Origin: Myxocyprinus asiaticus | Taxonomy: Eukaryota; Chordata; Actinopteri; Cypriniformes; Catostomidae | Direction of reading: 5' to 3' | Length of the DNA stretch: 64,000 nt | NCBI RefSeq assembly: GCF_019703515.2 | Contig: NC_059351.1 | Location: 15,565,501-15,629,500, forward strand | Part shown: one piece after another, positions 13,555 to 64,000 of the stretch | Numbering within the stretch: position 1 is the first letter of the stretch | Layout: each line of letters opens with the position of its first letter | The notes under the pieces: model-generated | What the model was told of the DNA's origin: nothing | Seen by the model: only the letters and a program-made list of their open reading frames with translations | Database searches by the model: none | Translations under genes and position numbers: made by a program

Positions 13555-13765
13555 AAGGGTTAGTTCACCCCAAAACTAAACTTTTCTCATCATTTACTCA
13601 CTCTTATGCCATCTCAGGTGTGGATGACTTTCTTTCTTCAGCTGAACACATTTGAAGAAAAATATAAAAATATCTCAGCACAGTGGGTCCTTAAAATGCA
13701 AGTGGATGGTAATCAGACCTTTGAAGCTCCAAAAATCACAGACAGTCAGCAACTACTTAAGATAA
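13555..13765 (+). repeat. half of a foldback MITE, family A
   Basis: It begins GGGTTAGTTCACCCCAAAAC and continues with TCATTTACTCACTC, GAACACATTTGAAGAAAAAT and AAATCACAGACAGTCAGC. These motifs occur in the same order in the copy at 35868. Confidence 0.7.
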
Positions 13766-14689
13766 GGTAACTAGATGCAAGTACTGTATGTTCAAAATCA
13801 GATTTTCTATTTAAATGTTCTTGTTTCAAGTTAATAATTTGAATTGAATGGACTCAAAGTCAGGTCATACAGTAACACAGCTTAAATAATGAAGATTATA
13901 ACTGATTCTAGGTCAATCATTAAACAAACTTATTTCTCCACAGAAATGCACATATGCCTACTTTGGTTGCAAATGTAAAAAGAGAACTGTAATTCAGTTA
14001 ACAGGGTCCAACTTGACCAAAGAGGACATAGATCACCCTGATGGTGACATCACATAAAACAATTATTTGCAACAAAACTACATAAATAATAATACTACAA
14101 AAGAGCTAAAACATCTATGAATTCTTGATAACAACTACTTAATGCCCCCATAAGTTCCCTCTGACCATGGAAACATAATTAAATAATTCAAGGTATTGTG
14201 GGTATTCCCCAGCCTCAAATTTTGTACTCAATAGTATATCATGTAATAAATATAAATAGATATAAAATAGATATAGAATAGATATAAAATACAATGTATA
14301 TGTATTTTTAATATAAGGAATTTATATATTTGAGTTATGAGCCCAAACCTTGACATTTCAAGTCATTTTTATTTAAGATATTAGGGTTTACAGTGCTGGT
14401 CATTTTATAATTGTGATGTATGGGAAAAGAGCAGTGCGAACATACGGCAAAATATCTCATTTTTGCATTCTATGAGAGGAAATCAAGGGTTTAGAACAAA
14501 ATGAGAGAGGGTAGCCTAAATGATGGCAAAATGTCAATTTTGTGTGAACTGCTTCTTTAATAGTGTTATTTTTTTTCCTCTTAGAAGGCTGAGGTTGTAT
14601 GAGTCTGGCTCAGTGAACACTGCGAGCAGCTCCTATCCCACTAAAATCTGTCCTGTGACATTTCTTTCTTCCATCTCATCCTCATAAAC

Positions 14690-14818
<129 letters not shown>

Positions 14819-14895
14819 ACACATTGCTTTCCTCCCTTATAATCTGTCAATCCCATGGGAAAAGGGTCTGCTTAGTCAACGCCCCCTGATTGATG

Positions 14896-14898
<3 letters not shown>

Positions 14899-14935
<37 letters not shown>

Positions 14936-14967
14936 CTCTCTCTCACACACACACGCGCGCGCGCGCA
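14899..14967. repeat. (TC)n, (CA)n and (CG)n tract
   Basis: A second TC-rich tract that passes through CACACA into an alternating CG run, 480-540 bp before the caskin1 ATG. Confidence 0.85.
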
Positions 14968-15439
14968 CATGGAAAAAGCGACAGCGGATTACAACCTCCA
15001 GCGACCGCGCGCACATCATAGCGCACATCTGCCTGGATGTTTACGTAATGCATGTCTCTCTTCCAGCTTCGGGTCAAAGAGACGACATCCGTTGGTATGT
15101 TCACAACATCTGCAATTTTTGTAGCATTTACTCAATGCTACCGTACGTAAATACGCACAGCGTTTCGGTGCTGTCCCTTTAACCCGAAAACTGGACTCTG
15201 TCACGCTCGATCGTCACATCAAGTACGAATTAAGACTGCGTGGACGCCGCTGGTCACTCTACTGGGCGCGCGTCTCTGTGCACTCGACCTTACACGATGA
15301 GCGGCGAGGGTGCGCTGGCGTTTACGGCACCGTTTCGGTCGCCTGGCCCCTTGAAGATGCGCTGGATGTAGAAGTAGAGCCATGAATGCATGCGTGAGAG
15401 AGTGTGTATGAGTGTAGTGAGAGTGTGTGATTGAACAGG
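14968..15439 (+). promoter_or_regulatory. caskin1: GC-rich caskin1 promoter / 5' UTR region
   Basis: CpG dinucleotides are clearly denser here than in the flanks, for example around 15001-15025 and 15180-15345. I see no obvious TATA box. The start site cannot be placed by eye. CpG-rich sequence also recurs inside intron 1 at about 16040-16460, so the CpG island may be longer or split. Confidence 0.5.
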
Positions 15440-57018
<41,579 letters not shown>

Positions 57019-57128
57019 GTAAGTGCTCACAGGCTTTCTTGGCAACGCAACCATGATGACTTGTATCTTGTGAATTTATTTCAAAATATGACAAAAAATA
57101 AGTAAAAAAAACTCAATACTTCTCTTAC

Positions 57129-57300
57129 AGACAGAGGTGGGTAAAGTAGCCAAAAACTGTACTCAAGTAAAAGTACAATTACTTTAAAAAAGCAATTACT
57201 CAAGTAGAAGTAAAAGTACTAACAGAAATAATTACTTGAGTAAGAAACTATCCAATTAAACGAGTACTCAAGTAGTAACTCGTTACTTTCACATAATGGA
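57129..57300 (+). repeat. interspersed repeat with ACTCAAGTA motif
   Basis: It begins AGAGGTGGGTAAAGTAGCC and has several copies of ACTCAAGTA and AGTAAAAGTAC. This is a very common fish repeat type, probably an end of a non-autonomous DNA element. Confidence 0.6.
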
Positions 57301-57369
57301 TGTTAACTCCCCTATATTCCATTGCATAATACACATTTAACATGTATTACAGAATTATTATTATTATTA

Positions 57370-57672
57370 ATAATAATGGAAATTCTGTCATCATTAACCA
57401 TCATGTTGTTCTAAACCCATATGACTTTCTTTCTTCCACGCAACACAATAAGGAGATTTTAGACATAATGTTAGCCTGAGTCACCATTTACTTTCAGTCA
57501 ATGTTTATTTTTTTTCCATATTTTGAAAGTGAATGGTGACCGAGACTGTCAGTCCCTAACATTCTGTCTAACATCTTTTGTGTTCCATAGAATATTGAAG
57601 GTCACACGGGTTTGGAGCAACATGAGGGTTGGGAAATGATGACAGAATATTAAATTATGGCTGAGCTATCAC
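57370..57672. repeat. foldback MITE related to family A
   Basis: GGAAATTCTGTCATCATTAA on the left is mirrored by AATGATGACAGAATATTA on the right. GTGAATGGTGACCGAGACTG is mirrored by GTCACCATTTACTTTCA. Confidence 0.6.
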
Positions 57673-57677
57673 TTTAA

Positions 57678-58310
57678 AGGAATAGTTCACCCAAAAATGA
57701 AAATTCTCTCATGATTTACTCACCCTCATGCCATTCCATATGAGTATGACTTCCTTTCTTCTGCAGAATGCAAATTATGAATTTTAGAGGAATATTTCAT
57801 CTCTGTAGGTCAGTACAATGCAAGTGAATGGGTGCCAAAATTTTGATGCTCCAAAAAGGAAATAAAGGAATCATAACTAGTAGTTCAATCCATATCTTCA
57901 GAAGTGATATGATAGGTGTGGGTGAGAAACAGATCAATATTTAAGTCATTTTTTGCTAGAAATTCTTCTCCCTGCCCAGCAAGGGGCGATATGCAGAGAA
58001 GAATGTGAATCACCAAAAACATAAGAAGAAGAATGTGAAAGTAATCTGTTTCTCATTCACACCTATCACATCGCTTCTGAAGATATTGATTTAACCACTG
58101 GAGTCTTATGGATTACTTTTATGCTGCCTTATGTGATTTTTTTTAGCTTTTAAATGTTGGCACCCATTCACTTGCATTGTATGGACCAAAAGAGCTGAGA
58201 AATTCTTCTAAAAATCTTAATTTGTGTTCAACAGATGAAAGAAAGTCTATACATCTGGCATGAAGCTGAGTAAATAATGAGAGAATTAAATTTTTGGGTG
58301 AACTATTCCT
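57678..58310. repeat. foldback MITE, family A, intact
   Basis: The ends AGGAATAGTTCACCCAAAAA and TTTTTGGGTGAACTATTCCT are inverted and near-perfect, flanked by TTAA (57674-57677, 58311-58314). The arms run most of the 633 bp. Confidence 0.82.
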
Positions 58311-58656
58311 TTAAGGGCTCCTGTCAGGTCTGGATGAATTTGTCAATAAGAAGAGAGGTTTCGAAACTTTTCTAGTAATTATTACGATAAAAATGTGAAC
58401 AATGTCCCACAGGGACATTATATATAATGCTGAAATATAAACCAAAGCAAGATCATGCTTTATTAATGCCTACTTTCGCTATTTCATAGATTTTAAAGTC
58501 CTGCGTGGATAGTTCAGTGTAGTTACAGTTTTCAGTGGTGAAAGAATTTAGATCATTAGTTCTGTACAGCAGTACCGCTGCTCCCTAAACGCAGAGTACG
58601 CAGCCTGCGTAGGGCACCAAGCCCGATCATGGAACACTCTCTTCACCAAACGATCA

Positions 58657-58722
58657 CCTCGTGCCCGCACATCTCTCACACACGCGCCTCACGCCCACAC
58701 ATCTCTCACACACACGCCTCGC
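58657..58722 (+). repeat. 30-bp tandem duplication
   Basis: CCTCGTGCCCGCACATCTCT and CCTCACGCCCACACATCTCT begin two adjacent units of about 30 bp. Confidence 0.7.
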
Positions 58723-59399
58723 TGTGCATGTGCAGAAATGCTGTCTGTAACTTGGATGTTTACATGTATTTATACAGTAGGCAGTTTAATCCACCTGTTA
58801 AGGAATTTTCCCCGCCTTAATCAGCCCAAAGTAGCTGCGATAGTTTCCAGTACCCCCGCGAGGGCACAGGGAAAATGTGGAAATACTGCTCATGACATGC
58901 GGGAGAAAGCACACTGATATATTGCTGCGCTGATTTAAAAATGTACACTTTAAAACTGATGTCACAAGAGCCCATATTTACAGAATCACCCTGAAAATGA
59001 CCATCACCATGTCACAGAAAAGCCTGCGTTATAATTAAAGCTACAACTTATCTCAACGTGCTGCCTTAAGTTGGAGCTTCAGTTTTAATCTTGAAATATA
59101 CGCTTGTCTTGGTGTTTTTTGTTATTAAAAATTGTATTGATTCCATATAACAAATAAAAAAAAACATAACAGAATCAAATTATATACATTTACAACCCTT
59201 CCCCCTGAACATTAACCCCCCACCCGACACAAACAGGCACCCCAGTGGTCAAATGCCAATTGACAATTACACACAAACAGACAATAAAACAGCAGAACAT
59301 ATTTAGAAACATAAAAAAACATAAAAAGTATTCATTCAAAAACAAAAAGGTTGCAACACACACATTTAAAACAAGTCTTCCTCTGCTGCCCCTCCCCAA

Positions 59400-62300
59400 G
59401 AGCCTTCTACAAAGGCTAAATAGCTGCCCCATTTCTTGATGAACAAATCTATGTTGCGTAGCCTTCTATATGACAACTCCTCAAATGCCGCTACCCTGCC
59501 CATCTCCGCGTACCACTCAAGAAACGAGGGCACTCCAGCCTACTTCCATACCCTAAGGATGACCTGTCTGCCTATCATAACACTGGCCAGGACCCAATTC
59601 TTCATGCATTTATCCCCTACATCAATGACCACCCCATCACCTAAAATACAGTGTCTGGTGCAAAATTTAATTTGTGTACCCAATACGTCACACATAAAAC
59701 TCTGAACCCTCAACCAAAATTCTTGGATCTTAACACACCACCAAAAAACATGGTTTGTGTCCACATCTTCTGATTGGCATCACCAGCAGGTGGGTGTGTA
59801 TTTAAGACCCAGCCTATACAGTCTAGAGGGGGTCCAATAGAATCGATGTAAAATCTTAAATTACATAAGGCACACACTTGCATCTTTAGATGTAGACTTG
59901 ATGTTTTTTAGAATCCTAGCCCACACTCCCTCATCTAGTACCAAGTTTAAATCTTTCTCCCATAATTTCTTGAGAGAAGTTGAAGCTTCATCCCCCAGAC
60001 TCTGAATTAGCAGGGAGTAATACACTGATGCCTCATGGCCTTTTCCAAAAGCAGTAATCACCACCTGCAGAGGATCTGCCACTTTAGGGGGGTGTATGCT
60101 AGTCCCAAAAATAGTACAAAGCAGGTGGCGCAGTTGTAAATACCAAAAGAATTGAGACCTGGAAATCCCAAAATGTTTAACCATTTTTCCAAAGGATCTC
60201 AACACTCCACTCTCATATAGGCCAACAAGCGTATAAACCTCCCTAACAATCCACTCTGTCCAGCAGAAAGAGGACTTATTAATACATAACTTTGGGTTCA
60301 GCCATATGCTCGAAGTAACATTTAAATAAATGTCAGAATTTAACACTCTGGACACTTTTGTCCATACCACGTGCAAATGCGAGATAATGGGGTGTAACTT
60401 AACTTCTCTGATTAGTTTGATAGAAAGACTTCGCAATGGCGAAATAGGGGCAAGAACTTCCTGTTCAATACAAAAACATGGAGGGGCTCTATCAGGTGGA
60501 AGTGACCAATGAGCCAAATGTCTGAAACCGAATGCATAATAATAAAACAAATTCTTGGGTTGGCCTAACCCACCTTTGTCAATCAGCCTGTGCAATTTTC
60601 TGAAAAGTAATCTGGGACATTTACCATTCCAAATGAAGGACTTCTCTATGCTATCAAATAGCTTGAAATAAGAGAGGGGGACATCTATAGGGAGAGCTTG
60701 TAGCATGAATTTTGTAATACAAAATATTCATTTTAATAACATTAACCTTCCCGATCATAGATAAATGTAATGAAGCCCACCTGCCCACATCACTCGAAAA
60801 CCTTTTTTATTAAAGGGTCAAAATTAACTAATTAACACAAATTTGCTGGGAATAAAATACCCAAATACTTAATGCCCTGTTTGGGCCACAGGAAGGCGCC
60901 CGGCTGAAAAGCCGTTACCCGGCAGTACGCTGTCAGAGTCAAAGCTTCAGATTTAGACCAGTTAACTCCATATCCTGAGAACTTAGAAAAGGAGTTAATA
61001 ATTCTGTGGAGGCAAGGCATAGATCTAGTAGGGTCGGAGATGAATAATAAAATATCATCTGCGTAAAGCAAAAGGTTATGTGCCACACCTCCCGCCATGA
61101 CCCCTGGAAAATCATTCTCCTTTCTTATCGCAGCTGCTAATGGTTCCAGGGCAAGACAGAACAATAATGGGGAAACCCTGCCGGATGCCACTATCCAGAG
61201 CAAAATAATTTGAAATTAATCCATTTGTTTGTACTACCGCTATCGGGTGTCTATAAAGTAACTTAATCCACCCAATAAAAGTATTCCCGGATCTGTATAA
61301 AAAGATAATCCCATTCTGCCATATCAAATGCTTTTTCGGCGTCAAGCGAGATGGCAGCGACCAGAGTCTGATTGTTCACCACTGCCCACATGATATTAAT
61401 GAAACGCCTAATGTTACCAGAAGAATTACGGCCCCGAATAAACCCCACCTGATCTATATGAATAAGAGGTGTCATAAATGTACTCAATCAGTTAGCCAAT
61501 ATTTTTGACAATATTTTAACCTCTAGCTGGATCAGGGAAATTGGATGGTAACTCTTACACTTGCTTGGATCTTTGTCCTTTTTAAGTATCAGACTGATCC
61601 GGGCTTGTGTCATGGTTGGCGGAAGCTTTCCATTCTTTAATGATTCCGTATAAACTTCTAGCAAAAGTGGAGCCAGTTCTGTAGCATAAGATCTAAATAA
61701 TACAGCGGCAAAGACGTCTGGCCCCGAAGCCTTGCCTATAATTCACTTAATTACCTCGCCAAGCTCCTCCAAGGTTATCTGAGAATCAAGAGAATTGTTT
61801 TGCTCAGCCGACAGTTTAGAAAGTTCTAATGGTTCCACAAAGTTTCTAATATCCTCTACAGTAGACAAATATGTGGAACCATAAAGATCAAGATGGAATT
61901 CTTTAAAAGCATTATTAATATCAGTGGCCGAGGTAAATATTTCACCACCAGCAGATTTCACAGAGGGATTGGTAGAAAAAGACTCTCTCTGTTTTATACA
62001 TCTAGCCAGAAGCTTCCCTGCTTTGTCCCCCAACTCAAAGTGTGATTGTCAAAACTCCACCTGTATTTCAATTGTGTCAATTTGCTGAGGCCATTAGACG
62101 ACATTTGGTGTTTCAGCTCTGCTGAAATTCCACGAGTTCTTGTGCTTTGGATTTTTTAGTGAATGCGGTATACTCTATGATCCGGCCCCTAAGAACCACC
62201 TTAAGTGCCTCCCAAGCCACGCTCACAGAGTATACTAAGGACCAGTTGGTCTCCATATAGACACTGATTTCAGCCTTTAGCATTTGTTGGAATTCAGGAT

Positions 62301-63548
62301 TTAGCAAAAGGGATACATTAAAGCACCATCTACGTGTATATGATTTCCTTTTTTTCATATATGGCAACACCTCTAAACACACCAAGACGTGATCTGAGAC
62401 TAAAATGTTTCCAATTGAGCGATCAACATCAGATGGAATGAGGGACTTAGATATAAAAAAAAAACTCTATTCTGGAGTAAATCTTATGGACTGTTAAAAA
62501 CAATTTATAGTCCCTCCCAGATGGGTTCAAAAGTCTCCAAATATCTGTAAGACCAAGATTTTTACACATCCTGTGAATCGTCAATGTTGCTCTAGGGGGC
62601 TTGCACACTTTTGCTTCACTGTGATCAAGGACTGAATCCATCAAAAGATTAAAGTCTCCTCCCAGGGTCCTGGGTAGCTCAGCAAGTATTGACGCTGACT
62701 ACCACCCCTGGAGTCACAAGTTCAAATCCAGGGCATGCCAAGTGACTCCAGCCAGGTCTCCTAAGCAACCAAATTGTCCCGGTTGCTAGGGAGGGTAGCG
62801 TCACATGGGGTAACCTCCTCGTGGTCTCTATAATGTGTGGTTCTCGCTCTCGGTGGGGCGCATGGTGAGTTGTGCGTGGATGCTGCAGTGAATTGTGTGG
62901 GCCTCCACATGCATTACGTCTCTGCGGTAATGCGCTCAACAAGCTACGTCATAAGATGTGTGGATTGACGGTCTCAGATGCGGAGGCAACTGAGATTCAT
63001 CCTCAGCCACCTGGATTGAGGCGCGTCACTGCGCCACCACTTGGACTTAAAGCACATTGGGAATTGGGCATTCCAAATTGGGGAGAAAAGGGGAGGAAAA
63101 ACAAAAAGTCTCCTCCCAATATTATATCATGAGGGGTGCCAGCGGCATGCAGCATCCCTTCAAGATCTATAAAAAAGCCCTGATCATCAACATTAGGTGC
63201 ATACATATTAGCCAAAATAAGACTTTGCCCCTGAATTTCAGCTATAACAATAATGCCTCTCCCTAATTTATCTTTAATCTGTTTGAGGCATTTGAATTGT
63301 AGATGTTTACTTATCAGCATAATAACTCCCCAGCTCTTACTCGAGCCAGCACTAAAGAAACCATGCCCACCCCATATCCTCCCAAATTTTTCAGCTTCCT
63401 GCGGAGAAAGATGCGTTACTTGAAGAAGCACTATATCATATTTCTTAAGCTTAAAAAGAGAAATAACCTTCCATCTTTTAATGGGGTGCCCCAACCTATT
63501 CACATTCCATGTGGAGAGAGACAATCCACTCGTATTAACATTTGACAT
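59400..63548 (-). pseudogene. LINE ORF2 (endonuclease and reverse transcriptase), broken
   Basis: An APE-type endonuclease begins LSLSTWNVNRLGHPIKRWKV, followed by YDIVLLQVTHLSP and later ILANMYAPN and ILGGDF. The catalytic Glu expected in the QETH motif is Val here (LLQVTH). After the SINE come the end of the endonuclease and a linker. The reverse transcriptase follows, with QVGFIRGRNSSGNI, SLDAEKAFD and LLLYADDILLF (YADD at 61054-61065). The C-terminal part includes NHVFWWCVKIQEFW. Several stops and frameshifts split the frame. Cannot produce an active protein. Confidence 0.85.
62665..63104 (+). mobile_element. tRNA-derived SINE inserted in the LINE
   Basis: 440 bp with a tRNA-like head: A-box-like GGGTAGCTCAGCAAGTATTG and B-box-like AAGTTCAAATCCAGG. 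The body is long and conserved-looking (CAACCAAATTGTCCCGGTTG, GCGCTCAACAAGCTACGTCA, GGAATTGGGCATTCC). A 14-bp target duplication AAAGTCTCCTCCCA lies at 62651-62664 and 63105-63118. The sharp duplication suggests recent insertion. Confidence 0.88.
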
Positions 63549-63850
63549 TTTGACATATAAGAAAAAATTGATTGTGTGTCAAAAACAAGACCATAAAGAC
63601 CACATTTCAACATTAGTGCATCCATCAAACCCCGAACATCCCCCAAAACAAAACAAAACAAACAGAAAAAAGAAAAACATGCACATTAACCCCGTGCATG
63701 ACAGCGCCAACTGGCATCCATCCCTTCAAACTCAAACAGTCTATGCATGCCTACGAGAACCCCCGTGACAAATTTGCAGTCAGATTACTCAAGTCTGGTG
63801 TTTCTATACACATTTTGTGAGAAAGAATTACACAGCAAAAGATAATCTAT

Positions 63851-64000
63851 AAAACAAACTCCAGCCAATAGGCGGAAAAACACAAAGAGCGTGTAGATTC
63901 ATCCATAAAGCTGCCTGAAGGTGTGTTTCTCTACAAAATAAACTCCAGCCACTAGGCGTAACCAGCACAAGAAGAGTGCGCCGATTCCCCAAACAGTCAA
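63851..64000. repeat. 84-bp tandem repeat at window end
   Basis: AAACTCCAGCCAATAGGCG at about 63856 recurs as AAACTCCAGCCACTAGGCG at about 63940, with a similar AAGAG-GTG-AGATTC-type end in both. The array may continue beyond the window. Confidence 0.65.

Larger units (their letters stand above)
59117..64000 (-). mobile_element. L1/Tx1-like LINE, degraded, with SINE insertion
   Basis: The 3' end is near 59117, with an A-rich tail in the minus direction. ORF2 spans about 63548 to 59400. The 5' part (63549-64000) is probably the LINE's spacer or 5' region and includes an 84-bp tandem repeat. The element continues beyond the window or starts close to its edge. It lies antisense in caskin1 intron 6. 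Confidence 0.75.

Overview
The window reads as vertebrate, most likely teleost and probably cyprinid, nuclear DNA. Coding sequence is sparse, split into short GT-AG exons and spread over AT-rich introns. It is crowded with Tc1/mariner elements, foldback MITEs, tRNA-derived SINEs, DIRS-type retrotransposons, an L1/Tx1-like LINE and long (TA)n, (CA)n and (TC)n tracts. I see no prokaryotic or organellar genes, no CRISPR array and no free-standing tRNA or rRNA gene. All assignments come from reading the sequence and from recalled protein families; no search was run.

Only two host genes are present, arranged head to head. On the minus strand, positions 9006 to 1005 hold the first eight coding exons (282 codons, no stop) of a sodium/sugar cotransporter that best fits slc5a10 (SGLT5); the rest lies beyond the left edge. 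On the plus strand, positions 15440 to 57018 hold the first six coding exons (202 codons) of caskin1, a synaptic CASK-binding scaffold, covering the N-terminus and ankyrin repeats 1 to 5; the rest lies beyond the right edge. The two start codons are about 6.4 kb apart. caskin1 intron 1 is about 33 kb and holds most of the mobile DNA.

Layout: 1-9006 slc5a10 with a palindromic repeat and a Tc1-like foldback in its introns; 9007-15439 intergenic, with a gutted Tc1 element embedded in microsatellites and a GC-rich caskin1 promoter region; 15534-48571 caskin1 intron 1, with a foldback carrying a SINE and interrupting a LINE tail, two internally deleted DIRS elements (22.0-25.4 kb and 36.6-40.3 kb), a degenerate Tc1 (28.2-29.5 kb) and several MITEs; 48572-57018 caskin1 exons 2-6, with three more Tc1-type elements in the introns, one nearly intact; 57019-64000 caskin1 intron 6, with MITEs and a broken minus-strand LINE that carries a SINE.

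The most informative structures are the nested insertions. DIRS copy 1 sits in a repeat whose uninterrupted copy is 4 kb away. DIRS copy 2 sits in a foldback MITE whose two halves can be matched across it. The two DIRS copies have lost different internal parts: one keeps RNase H and a tyrosine recombinase with all catalytic residues, the other keeps gag, a damaged recombinase and the internal complementary region. Three foldback elements of two Tc1 families carry the 3' end of a transposase gene on both arms in opposite orientation.
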